Origin: Orychophragmus violaceus
Taxonomy: Eukaryota; Streptophyta; Magnoliopsida; Brassicales; Brassicaceae
Length of the DNA: 64,000 bases
Assembly (NCBI GenBank): GCA_030180135.1
Contig: CM058240.1
Span: 5,001-69,000 of the forward strand
Direction of reading: 5' to 3'
Shown here: one piece after another, positions 1 to 11,098 of the stretch
Layout: the number at the start of each line of letters is the position of its first letter
Position numbering within the stretch: position 1 is the stretch's first letter
Translations under genes and position numbers: made by a program
The notes under the pieces: generated by a model
Told to the model about the DNA's origin: nothing
Database searches by the model: none
What the model saw: only the letters and a program-made list of their open reading frames with translations

Positions 1-105
1 GATCTGTCAATGATCTTGTTTTTGGCGTTATTTGTCTTGTATTGAAGAGGGCTTGTGACACTATTAGGAGGGAGTAGAGTGTTTGTGAAACACAAATGAG
101 AGTCA

Positions 106-760
106 ATGGATTTAGATTTCGATGATCAATCGGATCATGGTGCACCAGCCAGTATTTGCGATTTTCTGTTTACTTTTTCCTTGATTAGTTTCAGGAATTT
201 TTTAGGATTTGAATAATTTGGCTGAAAGATATGAATTTGGATTTAATAGCTAGGGCTGGTGCAAAGTTTAAACCGAAAGGTAGACCACAACCCAAGAAGA
301 AGCAAGTCTCTGTTCCAACCTCCCAAACAACACTCTCTACCGATGGTGCCAAGGTAAAACTCTCAACACAAAGCGAAGATCCGGTTTCTCTAGATGCATC
401 ATGGGCTTATCACAGCGGTTTTGTTTCTTCCCTCAAGCAACTTGTATCTATATGTTGTTCCCAAGTTTAAATGTTTTAACATGTGGATTCTGCTTTGCTA
501 ATGTTTCAACTTCTGAGATAGTGGACCCAAAGGTTGTTTTCTTTCTACCTTTTGAATTGCTTATATTCTTAGAAAAGGTTTCTGTTCTTCGTGCTTGTTC
601 CAACGTAGATTCCGAAGGAAAGAGATGTGATAATGGCACAGCGGCGGCACCTGCATATCCTGATGATCCCAGATGACAAGATTCCGCAACGTTTGGAGAT
701 TTTGTTACTCCTAAAACGGATGAAGTTGTTCATGCTCAAACTCAAAGGATGCAAACAGGG
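106..760 (+). pseudogene. TFIIIB component B''-like gene fragment
   Basis: An ATG at 106 opens an acidic start (MDLDFDDQSD). After an apparent intron a second segment at about 243-352 reads RAGAKFKPKGRPQPKKKQVS, which resembles the basic N-terminus of plant TFIIIB B'' (Bdp1-like) proteins that help load RNA polymerase III. A further exon-like stretch near 680-760 (FGDFVTPKTDEVVHAQTQRMQ) fits the same family. The SANT/Myb domain that defines the family is absent, stop codons lie between the segments, and unrelated sequence follows. I read it as a decayed 5' fragment with intron remnants. The assignment rests on recalled similarity only. Confidence 0.45.
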
Positions 761-1084
761 GTATGTGCAAATACTCTTTTAAAGCCGATCTTTCACTTCT
801 TCTACCGTAAATTTAAAACTGATTTTGCAAGTTGTTGTTATAGGAAGAAGAGTGCCATTGGAACATGGAAACTCTTAATATTGTACAGGAGGAAGGCATC
901 GCCACTGCATCACGTGAGTAAATAAATTACAGAAATGTATTAAGATACTAAGGAAAGGAATATAAGTTATGTTACTAATTGAATAGCTTTATTACCGGTA
1001 ACCTCGTTGTCTCCAATTGTTTTCTGAGTTAAGAATGATAAAGTTTGGTGAGTATTTAAAAGAAGCCCATATATGGCAATATTA

Positions 1085-2125
1085 GGTTTCATTTCGAAAA
1101 TGACACGCACAAGAACCTGGAAATTCTTCAAGACCTACTGGCATACAATCCAGGAGTGGCCTTGGAGCTAAACATAGAGTCTCTACTGATGGGAGCAGCG
1201 AGAGTGGATTCTACCAATGGTAAGCATGTATCTCTGATATTTGACATTGATAGATAGACAGAGAAGAGAAATGGGTGAGTGGCTGGAATAAAAGGAAGAT
1301 TGAAAAAGAGAAAAGAGAGAAATCAGAATGGCACAATCGATTTGTCAGATTTAAAATAAGGACCACAATAGTGTGTAGTTTGCAAATTTTGCTCACTTTT
1401 GTATATGTGATACAATTTGGCTTAGTTTATTAATAGAGATGAAATGGCAGTAAAATTCATTTGATGAAGTACATAGATACTAGTAATTTAATGACAAAAC
1501 AAGAAAATAAAATAAATAGTAGTCTTACTAATATCATAATCACCAAAAGCTTGGAATGCATAATAAATGTGTGTGCGCTTTATGTTATATATATGGTTCA
1601 TGTGTGGAATAGTGGTATCATAGCGAATACAAGCACACGACGTGTAAGTCTCATTTTGTGAAATTTTTCACTTGTTTAGTTGCAGAGGCGGGAAGCCGTG
1701 GCTGAGACAAGCTTCCCATACTTGGTCCAAATCAGAGAGAAGAATGGATGTGCCACACTCATGCATTTCCCATCCTTCAAGCGTGCAATATGCCAGCCAC
1801 TCTAGTTGCACCCATCACCTTTCTCGGTAACCAGTTCTGCATTTTGATTAGTTAGAACCTCTTTCATCTACAAAAACTTAATTGGATTGGATAGCTTTCA
1901 TCTGCATTTTTGCAGTTAGTTGATAGCCTATATTTCTCTAGCGTGGAGTACATAAGTGCTTCAGGGAAAAGACTGTGAATGTGTTTATTAGTTTCCAAAG
2001 TCTTATTAAACTTTAATATTAGCATATAGTAGTACATACAACTAGTGAATTCGGAGGGGTGATTACAAATTTATCTTATTGCAGCTGATATTACCTTACC
2101 ATCGGTATGAAGCTGACCAGGTGAG
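1085..2125 (+). other. Exon-like segments of an unrecognised gene fragment
   Basis: Three open segments are bounded by plausible splice signals: about 1087-1219 (contains LEILQDLLAYNPGVALELN), about 1681-1810 (contains FPYLVQIREKNGCATLMHF) and about 2084-2120 (LPYHRYEADQ followed by gtgagt). Amino-acid composition looks protein-like, but I do not recognise the family and cannot show that the three belong together. Given the surrounding fragments, captured or decayed exons are more likely than a working gene. Confidence 0.25.
1320..1475. repeat. 156-bp direct repeat, copy 1
   Basis: This AT-rich segment recurs at 4961-5116 in the same orientation and at equal length, with only scattered mismatches. 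It begins aaatcagaatggcacaatcg and ends in aagtacata. It encodes nothing obvious and may be a shared 3' untranslated region or a small mobile fragment. Confidence 0.85.
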
Positions 2126-2142
2126 TGCCATGTACATACATG

Positions 2143-2275
2143 GGGAAGCTTATGGGCTTTTTTTTAGTTATGTTGTTTAATTTAATGTCATAAGTTTTAT
2201 TTCAGGAAGCTTATGAGTTTTATTAGTTGTGTTGTTTAATCTCATAAGTTTTGTATGGGGAAGCTTATGAGTTCT
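2143..2275. repeat. Short AT-rich tandem repeat (aagcttatg units)
   Basis: Three imperfect copies of a roughly 50-65-bp unit each contain gaagcttatg(a/g)g and, in the first two, a ttgtttaat...cataagtttt part. It lies between a gene fragment and the first 11-bp-repeat array. No function is evident. Confidence 0.6.
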
Positions 2276-2489
2276 TTTTAATTTTTAGCGATCCAAAATA
2301 AAAGATTGGAACTAGGTAGGAGCCTACTTTTTAAACAAGTTCCGAAAGTATAGTTGTTGTTCAAGTTGTTTAGAAGCCAACCAAACAAAAGCATTCGTTT
2401 AAAAAGTAAACAATTAAAGCCCATTTGTTTTTTGGGTGAAAGCCCAACTAAAACCCATTTAAATTTGTCAAAAACGGTTTAAAAATGAA

Positions 2490-2900
2490 TGCGGCTCGGA
2501 CGCGGCTCGGACGCGGCTCTTACACGGCTTATACACGGCTCTTACACGGCTTATACACGGCTCGGACGCGGCTCGTACACGGCTCGGACACGGCTCGGAC
2601 GCGGCTCGGACACGGCTCGGACGCGGCTCGTACACGGCTCGGACACGGCTCGGACGCGGCTCGGACGCGGCTCATACGCGGCTCGTACACGGCTCGTACG
2701 CGGTTCGTACACGGTTTGGACACGGTTTGGACACGGTTTGGCATGATAACCGACATAAATTGACCTTGAAATGTGTGCCAAACCGTGTCTAAACCGTGTG
2801 TTAACCGCGTTAAAATCCAATTTTTACTGTGTAATTTTTAAAAATTTATATGGGTTTTTGAAAATTTCACAGGCCGAACAAACTTATAGGGCCGCTCTAA
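2490..2900. repeat. 11-bp-unit tandem array element, copy A
   Basis: About 22 tandem copies of an 11-bp unit (cggctcggacg and variants) fill 2490-2742. They end at an inverted repeat, CGGTTTGGCA at 2734-2743 and TGCCAAACCG at 2776-2785, separated by exactly 32 bp. Beyond it the same 11-bp period continues in the opposite orientation for a few units (aaccgtgtct, aaccgcgtta), then an AT-rich tail contains aggccgaacaaac. All six frames are open across the array because 33 nt make 3 units and 11 codons, so the ORFs there are artefacts. The same architecture recurs at 5405-5860 and 38768-38990. Confidence 0.9.
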
Positions 2901-2972
2901 ATAAGCCCAAAACTTTTAAAAAAAAATTGTTGGTCAGACACGGTTTACATGTCCAAATATCTCTCTCTCTCA

Positions 2973-3816
2973 TGGCGATGCTTTCCATGTTCGATCCCTC
3001 ACCACCGTCCACCAACGAATCGCGCTGTAGCTGCTCACCTGATCGCCATGACCATTCCATTTCTTCTCCAAGCCCTACTCGTGGTGGTGAAATTCAGGTG
3101 AATTCATTGACTTGATTCCGTCTTCTTGGAACATGGAATTTCAATTGAACAGAAACTCCAGCAGCTTCTTAGGAAATTGATGTGCTTGAACAGAATTTCC
3201 TCGCTTACTTGTTTCAGGTGATTAGCTTGTTTCGTCCTTGTGTTATGTCTGTCAGTGTTCTTGAATGTGCTCTTTTTCCTTACACAAGGTTATGGAGAAG
3301 AGCAACTTCAAAATAACAACAGATGATGACATCGAGGTTGCACACTCTAGGCAGTATCTTCTGAATCTTCCCATCAAAGTTGACGAGTCAAAGGTTTAAT
3401 TAAAATTCATCTAGTCACTGTCTCACTGACATATTTTTTACTCCTCCCATGATGCCTCAGAATCTTTGTGATTTTTCTCAACCAGTTTTCTTGCTTTGGT
3501 GGATGAAGCTTGACAAGAACCCACATGAAAATCTTCCAGTCTTTTCGGATAATGTACAGTTTGTAGATTTAATATTTCAAGATTATAGTTTCCTAATACT
3601 TTCTTGACCGGCCGTGGAGCTACATTTGCTGACCATACATAGTTGTATTTTACGCATTTTTGTAGTATGTCATCTTCAGACGTGGTATTGGGATGGACAA
3701 AACCACATATTTCTTTTTTCATGGAGAAATTGGATGTGATCATATCACGTTTTTGGTCTTATCTTCTGAGAATCCAAGGTAAGCACTAGTTTCCCAGTGC
3801 AGGCTTTCTTAAAGTT

Positions 3817-3857
<41 letters not shown>

Positions 3858-4910
3858 TAGGCTTTTGATTATAGTTTGGGTCTTATTGTCAGGTTAGAGA
3901 ATTTACGAGTCAAGAGGTCAAGCAGACATCACAAGAAAGATCCCAAAAATGATGATGAGACAAACCCTGCAGCGGATGTGGAGCGTATTCGCCTTGAGAA
4001 CACACAGTTGAGGTTGTCCTCAGTACCCCTTGCTTGTTTTGATTCTCTTTCCACCCAACTTGGGCTATCCTGGAAACTGTATATAATAATGGCTTTTCTC
4101 TTGATGAAATTCAGCTTTAAGAGATTATTGAGCAGGCTCACAATACAAGAGCCTACATTCGATAGAATGATTGTTGTTTATAGGTAAGGTTTATGTATGT
4201 CTTGTTTCAGCTATTTTTTCCCCTTGAACTTGTGGTTCGAGAAGCATGTGGTTGATGATGTTGTAGGCGAGCCAGCTCTAAAACAAACCTAGAACGAGGA
4301 ATTTACGTCAAGCATTTTAAAAACATTCATATGGCCGACATGGAGATTGTGCTTGTAAGTTTATGTTCTTGCCTTCTTTCCCTTCGCATGCTGGATTTTG
4401 TAGCAAAAAATGTAAACTAGCTGCAATAACATTAACGTCTTTTGCAGCCTGAGAAAAGAAACCTTGGACTGACTCCAATGGATTGGGTCAAATTTCTGAT
4501 ATCTGCCGTAGTTGGTTTGGCTGGTTTCCTTAGCAGATTTTTTTTCTCTTTCTCTATTGCTTCCGGTTCATGTATGGTTGTTATCATAGACTTTCTCTAC
4601 AGGTTGCCGTGCTTACTTCGGTTGAGATCCCGAAAGCAGATCCGTGGGTAATTTTTGCCGTTCTCTCCACAGTCGTCGGGTATTGTGCGAAAACATACTT
4701 CACGTTAAGTGCTTTCGATTTGTCCCTGCTTTTCATTCTTCTTTGTTAAGTGAAAAGTTACTTATCGCGAGTTGTTTTGCTTCAGGTTCCAGCGATGTAC
4801 CAGAACTTGATAACACAGTCAATGTATGATAAACAACTAGGCAGTGGGAAGGGAACGCTATTACACATGTGCGATGACGTAATTCAGCAAGAAGTAAAGT
4901 TCCGGTATGA
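2973..4910 (+). pseudogene. DUF3754 (TMEM143-like) membrane protein gene, truncated and frameshifted
   Basis: Consecutive exon-like pieces follow the order of plant DUF3754 proteins, a family of unknown function often annotated as aminopeptidase. They include a start at 2973 (MAMLSMFDPSPP), KSNFKITTDDD near 3301, HENLPVFSDN near 3521, VIFRRGIGMDKTT near 3670, EKLDVIISRFWSYLLRIQ near 3723, IQEPTFDRMIVVYR near 4141, YVKHFKNIHMADMEIVLPEKR near 4307-4460, a hydrophobic segment (VKFLISAVVGL) and LITQSMYDKQL near 4810. One extra T in a T-run near 3712-3720 shifts the frame between the FRRG and MEKLD motifs. The C-terminal part of the family is missing after IQQEVK at about 4900, where a dispersed repeat begins. 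I infer a non-functional copy that keeps its introns. Confidence 0.7.
3822..3853. repeat. (TA)n microsatellite
   Basis: About 16 uninterrupted TA dinucleotides inside an intron remnant of the DUF3754 pseudogene. Confidence 0.9.
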
Positions 4911-4960
4911 ATCTAGTCTATACATATGGGGCTTAAGAATAGGTACAAAAGGCTAATATG

Positions 4961-5116
4961 AAATCAGAATGGCACAATCGATTTGTCAGATTTGAAATAA
5001 GGACCAAAATAGTGTGTAGTTTGCAAAATTTGCTCACTTTTGTATATGTGATACAATTTCTCTTAATTTACTCATAGAGATGAAAAGGCGGTAAAATTCA
5101 TTTTATGAAGTACATA
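4961..5116. repeat. 156-bp direct repeat, copy 2
   Basis: Partner of 1320-1475. Here it sits between the truncated end of the DUF3754 pseudogene and a minus-strand WD40-like fragment. It could therefore be the 3' untranslated region of that fragment or the scar of a rearrangement. Confidence 0.85.
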
Positions 5117-5134
5117 AGAATAAAAGAAATTTGA

Positions 5135-5335
5135 TTAGATTGCAGGTGCATGTCCTTTCCTAACTTCCCAGCAAATCATTCCCTCTGAAGCTGTGAATAG
5201 ATAATCACGGCAAGACCAAATACATGAAACATCGGAAGAAAACAAGAACACTCCGTGATACTCTCCCATGAGATCTTGATCCATCGTCACCATTAAAGAA
5301 CCTGCGATGAAATTTCTCGGTTTCTGTAATTTCAA
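5135..5335 (-). pseudogene. WD40-repeat-like protein fragment
   Basis: A 66-codon minus-strand frame contains VSCIWSCRDYLFTAS followed closely by MICWEVRKGH. This is the spacing and wording of one WD40 blade, with the expected Asp-Gly of the blade apparently lost. No other blades are visible on either side, so at most this is the last exon of a captured or deleted gene. It abuts the second 11-bp array. The parent gene is not identified. Confidence 0.35.
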
Positions 5336-5404
5336 AAGTCGGATTCTTCAGAGGATTACATCTGATTCACATCTGACAAGACGCTACGGGGAAGAGAAGC
5401 TCAG

Positions 5405-5860
5405 TCAACGCGGGTCGTACACGGGTCATGCGGGTCGGACACGGTTAAAACACGGGTCAGACACATGTTTAAACGCGGGTCCAACACGGGTTCAAACGCG
5501 GGTCGGACACGGTTCAAAAACGGGTCGGACACGGTTCAAACACGGGTCGGACACGGGTCGGACACGGGTCGGACACGGGTTGGACACGGGTCAGACACGG
5601 TTCAAACACGGGTCGGACACGGGTTCAAATACGGGTCGGACACGGTTCGGACACGGGTGGACACGGGTCGGACACGGTTTGGATACGGGTCGGACACGGT
5701 TTAGACACGGTTTGGCATGTAAACCGACATAAAATGACCTCGATTTGCGTGCCAAACCGCGTTAAACCCGTGGGCCAAACGCGTATTTTAGAGCCCAATT
5801 TTATCAAATTTATATGGGCCTATTTTTTAATGTCCAGGCCGAACAAACATTTTGGTCCAC
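5405..5860. repeat. 11-bp-unit tandem array element, copy B
   Basis: About 27 units of gggtcggacac and variants fill 5409-5716. The inverted repeat CGGTTTGGCA (5708-5717) and TGCCAAACCG (5750-5759) has the same 32-bp spacer as the other copies. The tail (tatgggcctattttttaat...aggccgaacaaac) matches copy C closely. Unit sequence differs from copy A (gggtcgg against ggctcgg) while the core is conserved, so arrays appear to homogenise within each copy. Confidence 0.9.
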
Positions 5861-6037
5861 TCTAATTAAAGGATAACTTTCAATCACAGTCGTTGCTTTT
5901 GACAAATTTAAGATTTTCAATCACGGCCGTTGATTTTCAATTCCTTCTTCTCGTTTCCACACAGCACGAACCAATTCTCGACTGAAGAATCATCGAAGCA
6001 AAGGCAATCCTCCGGATTTCTCGGTGTCCGGCGAGTC

Positions 6038-7641
6038 ATGGAGACGTCTAACGGAGCGAAGAGTCCGTCGAGGATGGGTCCTAAGGTTTTTATTTTTGTT
6101 CTTTTTTGGTAATGTCTATTCAACTGTTTAAGGATGTGAATGCTATTGTTTTCAGTAAGCTCATCTTTGTTAGGGTTATTATGTCAAACTGTTGGTAGAT
6201 GGTATTAAGAATGCAAACACTTGGGTTTCTGCATACGCTTGGGTACTTCACAAGTTACACTATTTCATTTTGTCCCAGCTTGCACTCAGTATGGAGACCC
6301 TATTTCCTGCTGATCTGGTCATTTCGTTTATGCATACTTGATCTCTCATCTATTTTTTGGTTACTCTGATCTCTTTTCGTGCTATCATTCGAATTTGTCC
6401 CTCAAGGTTTGTGTTGCTTGCCTGCAGTATCATCTGATTTTACAAAGGTAGTAGAGGCAAAGTTTTGGGTAATGTCGCCGTCTTTGGCTTATGGAGTAGA
6501 GAAAATTCGTATGCTGAATGCAGAAGATTCGTATGTACCTAAACAGAGTTTACTTTATGTTTGCAGATTCCAATAGAAGAGTTCTTTAGATTGTTTTTTT
6601 CAGATGGTGCTGTTAGTTTTGTTGAAACTTTCCATAAAAATTGTGGAGATAAAGGTAGAGCTATAAGCAATGTGATCTTTTTGCTGCTGTTGTTAGTTGT
6701 TTTTGTACGTTTTTCTCTCTGCCGGCATTTCTCGTGTAGCTCTTGGAAACCTCATGAAAAGCTTCGATACACTTGCGATGTCTCATTCAACATCCCATAA
6801 AGATTTATATTGGTAACGTTTTTCATTCCTTTAGATACATTCAGTTACATTGTATTCAAATATTGGTATGCTTGATTGTTGGATTCTTTTGAAGGTACAA
6901 AGTTTGGTGGCTGCCAGGAGTCGCAGAAATTTCGGATGTACAGAGATAGGTATTGATAGAATATGCAGCTTTGTTTTGAAGTGAATCCTACTTCTAATTA
7001 TTGTGCAAATGCATGGTTTTTCGCTGTTATCTGATATTGTCATTATTTTGCTAGCCATCTGGTTATTGAAACATCACAAGATATCTCCGATGTACCATAT
7101 GCAGATTACTTTACTGTAGAGGTAAGGAGGAAATTTTACATCTAATGCGATGAGTAGTTTGCTCAGTGATCTGCCTTAAAGGTGAATATGTTACCTTTGC
7201 CTCGTTTCAGGGGGTTTGGGATGTGAAAAGAGATTGTAGAGACTCGATAGAAGGTTGTATTTTGAATGTTTATGTCAATGTGGCCTTCTCTGAAAGAACA
7301 GTGTGGAAAGGTTTGTTTAGCATCATTTATTCTTTGGTTTTTCCTTGAACGCTTTCACCTTGTTTCTTATATACTTCTCTTGACACTCTGTATTCATGGT
7401 TGTTGGATCTGGCCTCTGATGATTGATCCGGTTATGAGTTTTTTGCAGGAAAAATAGTGCAGTCTATTTGGGAAGAGTGTAGAGAAGCTTATGCAGCATG
7501 GACAATGGTACTTGTGTAGCCTTTGGCTCTGACATTTTTTCTTTCAGTTTATGCGGGATTTTAAACTAGTTTTAAAAAAATAAAATATTATCCTTGAAAA
7601 GGCACATGAATTGTTAAAGCAGAAGAAGCTGGAGAACCTGG
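6038..7641 (+). pseudogene. VASt-domain protein fragment (BAGP1-like)
   Basis: The spliced pieces give PIEEFFRLFFSDGAVSFVE (near 6563-6625), FHKNCGDK, SWKPHEKLRYT, FGGCQESQKFRMYRD (near 6903-6950), HLVIETSQDISDVPYADYFTVEG (7053-7215), VWDVKRDCRDS, VNVAFSERTVWKGKIVQSIWEE and AHELLKQKKLENL (ending near 7641). This is the VASt sterol/lipid-transfer-like domain of plant C2-GRAM-VASt proteins such as BAGP1. The C2 and GRAM regions and the C-terminus are absent. The short first exon (MET SNGAKSPSR at 6038) need not belong to it, and gypsy sequence follows directly. Individual exons look clean but the gene is incomplete at both ends. Confidence 0.6.
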
Positions 7642-7689
7642 TTTGACGACCCTAGATATCAAATACTGGCCTTCCCAGTTTGCTTCGAG

Positions 7690-8150
7690 ATTGCTAGATG
7701 AATGAAAACTCACAGCTCGCTTCTATGGACCCTATAAGCTATAGTAGGAAAGGTGGCGTATCGACTTTTACTATTGGAAGAAGCTAAGACACATCATACT
7801 TTTCATTTGTCGCAACTAAAGAAAGCAGTAGGAGAGTCAATGACACCAAATGATTTGCCTCCACAGTTGAATGCAGATGAAGTCTTACTAGCAGAACAAG
7901 ATATTGTGATGGGGTTTCATAAAAACAGTCGTATAGGTCCAGACGAAGTGCTTATTAGTGGAAGGAACTACATGAATATGAGTGTTATTGGGAATAGGTT
8001 GATGTTATAAAAAAAAAAAAAAAAAAAACAATTCTTCGCAGTTGACCTTGAGGACATGGTCAGTCAAAATGAAAGGGGTATTGTTACGCATGGAGAGTAT
8101 AAGATGAGATCATTAGTATCTCAGCAACATTATGGATAAAGACAAAAGAA
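7690..8150 (+). mobile_element. Decayed Ty3/gypsy 3' end (integrase tail to LTR border)
   Basis: Frames at 7709-7750 (KLTARFYGPYK) and 7753-8010 (VAYRLLLLEEAKTHHTFHLSQLKKAVGE, then PPQLNADEVLLAEQ, then DEVLISG) match the end of Ty3/gypsy integrase with a degraded chromodomain. VDLEDMVSQNERGIV follows at about 8041 where the 3' LTR would start. A frameshift, an 18-A run at 8010-8028 and no recognisable upstream pol show a dead remnant. It starts right after the VASt fragment. Confidence 0.7.
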
Positions 8151-9477
8151 AATGGGGAATACCTTGGTGGAATGTCATGATGGATAGAATAAAGAAATGT
8201 GGGTACATGTGTTTTATGATAATGAAAGTGTGAATGATGTTTGTAGGGATCTTTTGCATATGGGTGAGCTATAACTCATGTGAAGAGTGATTGGCGAGAA
8301 GTGGATTTGTGAGTATAAATAATTCATGGATTTGAGTGATCATAAGGCAAGGGAAAAGTGAGAGATTCCATAAAAGAGTTTCATGTATTTGTTTAATTTC
8401 ACATAACAAAAACATAGGAAAATAAAGTTTGGAGCTTTTGGGAAACAAATTCGTCCGAAGAGCAAGAAATAACATGTCTTGTTGGGTAATGTTCTACTGG
8501 CCTTAAAAATGGTACAGTTCAAGCTAGTTCGCGTGTATACATAAGTATGAAGGAAGAGTTAAGGTGTCTGAAAATGTTGACTTATGCACAATACTGATAG
8601 ATTCATATTGTTGTGAGACATGTGAGAGGCCAGTTTCTAGAACAACCAATGTTTTCTCTATTGCTTCTGCTGAACTGGAGCCGCTGAATGCTCCACGGAA
8701 TTGCAGTAAATAAGAGGTATGAGGTTTGGTGCATTGAGAGTAGAAGAATCATTGAATGCTCCACGGAATTGCAGTTGCACATTCACTCCCTTCTTCTTCC
8801 ATTCCTGATGGTAGACGCGTCATAACAAGAAAATACATGTCATTTGCATGCACTATAAGCCTATATTCGTTGTTTCCTTTTAGGATTTGGTTTGTGATAG
8901 TTTTAAAACGTGCACCTCAACCATTTTCTTTGTAACTCAACAACGTCATCACGCATGCTCCTTTTTCATTTCTTATCTGATTTTCAACCACGTATATATA
9001 GACATTTCGATGCAAATGCAATCAACATTCAACACAACCCTCCACTCGTGTATATGTATATAATGCAAAGACACTGAGTTGAGTTGGTGTTTATGCCACC
9101 GAGTAATGCAAATTGGGTTTTCAATATGTTGGGTGCTGGGCCATAACATAATAGTTATAGGGGGGCCTCAACAGGTCTACTGTATCGGGGCGAATGTGAA
9201 ACGTTGTCGCTTTTTAGCTCTCTACTCACCTCTCTTCAAACAACTTCAAGCTGGTGCGAAGTAAAATAGTAGTTCAAACTTCAAACCCCCATTCTTATTA
9301 ACCTCTCGCTAAAATAATTTCAGGCTGGTGAATTTTCTTTGAAAATGAACTCTGAAGACACACGAAAACATTTACTTGGAACCAGCATGGATCTCAGGTC
9401 CATATTATTCCACAGATAAACATCAACCTAACAAAATTAGTGCACATGATATATAATGATGATACATAGTGGAGGAC
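8151..9477. other. Non-genic stretch with decayed transposon sequence
   Basis: No supported gene. 8150-8500 is AT-rich and probably the rest of the decayed gypsy LTR. A perfect 23-bp direct repeat (tgaatgctccacggaattgc...) occurs at 8685-8707 and 8753-8775. 9430-9477 is presumably the 3' untranslated region of the minus-strand RRM gene that ends at 9482. Confidence 0.5.
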
Positions 9478-9481
9478 AGAG

Positions 9482-10201
9482 TCATTGCCTAGACCTCGAC
9501 TCAGCCCTTCGAGCCTCTTCACGAGTAGTTGGAAATAACTCCACATACCTTGACCCAATGGACATTTTGTCCTTAGCCATTGCCCTCCTTGCCTCCTCTG
9601 CTGTCTCAAACTCCACATAGGCCTCTCCTGTGGCCTTCCCATCAGGTCGACACACGACCTGTACCCTTGCTTCGATAACCTTGTACCCGCTGAAAAACTC
9701 TATGATTTGAGGCTTGTTGACAGAGTATGGGAGACCTCGCATCTTCAAAACCTCAGTGTATTCCAGCTTCTCTTTCTCGCAAAACCTCTTTGCTTTAGAT
9801 GGTCCGGCGGGAGGTGGGCTAACACGTACCTCGTTTTCATAGGCTCCCTCCTCGGCAGCAACCGCGTTGTAGTAATTCTGCTTATAGCACCGGAAAACTT
9901 CCACGTACCTCCTCCCCATGTTCTGTCTGTCCCTCTGCAGTGCAATCTCCACTTGCATGGGGCCTGCAAACACGACAAAGGCCTCTCCAGAGAATTTAGC
10001 GTTTTTGGTGACGAGCAAAACATCGACAATGTCGAGGCCGGCAAAGAACTTGAAGATGTCGATGTCAGCGCAGTTGAAGGGAAGACCACGGAGGCGAACG
10101 ACTGGGAATCCGCCGACAAATCCACAAGGAGGACCAACTGCCAAGTAGGGATTTGATTGCATCATTCTCTGTCTCTTTGATCCCACCTCGCTCCCCAACA
10201 T
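9482..10201 (-). CDS. HRLP: hnRNP H/F-like protein with two RRM domains
   Basis: A single-exon frame of 239 codons. Two RNA-recognition motifs are clear: residues about 34-106 (VVRLRGLPFNCADIDIFKFF as RNP2 region, GEAFVVF as RNP1) and about 150-227 (VLKMRGLPYSVNKPQIIEFF and GEAYVEF). These are quasi-RRMs of the plant hnRNP-F/H type, proteins that bind G-rich RNA and influence splicing. I place it with A. thaliana At5g66010. The start at 10201 gives a short lead (MLGSEVGSKRQRMM) before the first domain and no upstream in-frame extension is needed. The long opposite-strand frames over it are shadows. The reading frame is intact. Confidence 0.9.
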   Translation of the reverse strand: MLGSEVGSKRQRMMQSNPYLAVGPPCGFVGGFPVVRLRGLPFNCADIDIFKFFAGLDIVDVLLVTKNAKFSGEAFVVFAGPMQVEIALQRDRQNMGRRYVEVFRCYKQNYYNAVAAEEGAYENEVRVSPPPAGPSKAKRFCEKEKLEYTEVLKMRGLPYSVNKPQIIEFFSGYKVIEARVQVVCRPDGKATGEAYVEFETAEEARRAMAKDKMSIGSRYVELFPTTREEARRAESRSRQ

Positions 10202-11098
10202 AGCCCTTCAATTATCAAACCCGAAAAGAAAAGATCCCCACACTCAACCACTGTTAATATAACCACCCCATTCTTTCCCTACTACAACTCTTTATCTCTA
10301 AGAAATATGTTCCATTCTTCGCTCCTTATACACCACTATCTCCCCTCAGAGATGCAGATCAAATATAATCGATTCCATGGAAAAGCATTCCTAGTATCTT
10401 AACAAAATCCATTTCCATATTCTCCTCCTATATACCAACTCTTTCGATTCGAAAACGACCACGAGATTCTCAATAAATAAATAAAAAATCGATTCATACC
10501 AATCAGGGATTAAACAGCAAAACGAATGGATAATATGGCGGTGAAAATGGCCGAATGTAAGAATACATACCCTCTAGATCCGTACATGACCAGCTCTACG
10601 CCACTGTCTTCGCTCAACCTCCGGTGGTTCGTAGTCGTCGTCGATACAGAGAATTCAAGTCTTGGCCATGAGATAAAAGGGAAAATAACCACAGGTATAT
10701 CCGGGAAGACGGCCCAAAATACTAAGAAAGCCCATACATATCGCAAGACTCTTGTTAAAGTGAAGCCCATAAATATCCGTATTAGTTAATTAAGGCAATA
10801 ATCAGTGGATTTGAATCGTAGCAATTCAATGGATTGGTAGTTTTGTTGCAAGGACTTTTACACGAGTTTTATTGTTGGTAAAACCTTGATACGGAAGTGT
10901 TAGTATCAATTTGTCTTTTTTTTTTTTTTTCCAGAATTTCATTGTGGCACATCAGATTTCATAATGTACTTTGTTCAAAAAATGTTCAGCCAACAGATGC
11001 TGCATACAAATCACATCAGAGAAAAATCATATGAAGTTGGACAATAATCGATATCATCGTCAATCTCCCTTTTACTGTATTTTCTAAGTATATAGCTC
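10202..11098. other. Upstream region of the RRM gene
   Basis: Probably promoter and 5' untranslated region of the minus-strand RRM gene. A minus-strand GT-AG untranslated intron is possible between about 10210 and 10560 but cannot be fixed from sequence alone. Small frames on both strands at 10510-10789 overlap and show no family resemblance. No transposon ends were seen here. Confidence 0.4.

Noticed and set aside
2485..2820. Several ORFs on both strands with TRLGRGSDTAR-like peptides
   Set aside because: They are translations of the 11-bp tandem array (33 nt make 11 codons), open in every frame and without protein character.
2490..5716. CRISPR-like regularly spaced repeats
   Set aside because: Units are directly adjacent 11-mers without unique spacers, in plant nuclear DNA.
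5307..5807. 141-aa and 79-aa ORFs rich in GHGSDTGRTR
   Set aside because: Same cause: array copy B read in frame.
9707..10156. 149-aa plus-strand ORF
   Set aside because: Lies wholly antisense to the conserved two-RRM coding frame; no family resemblance.
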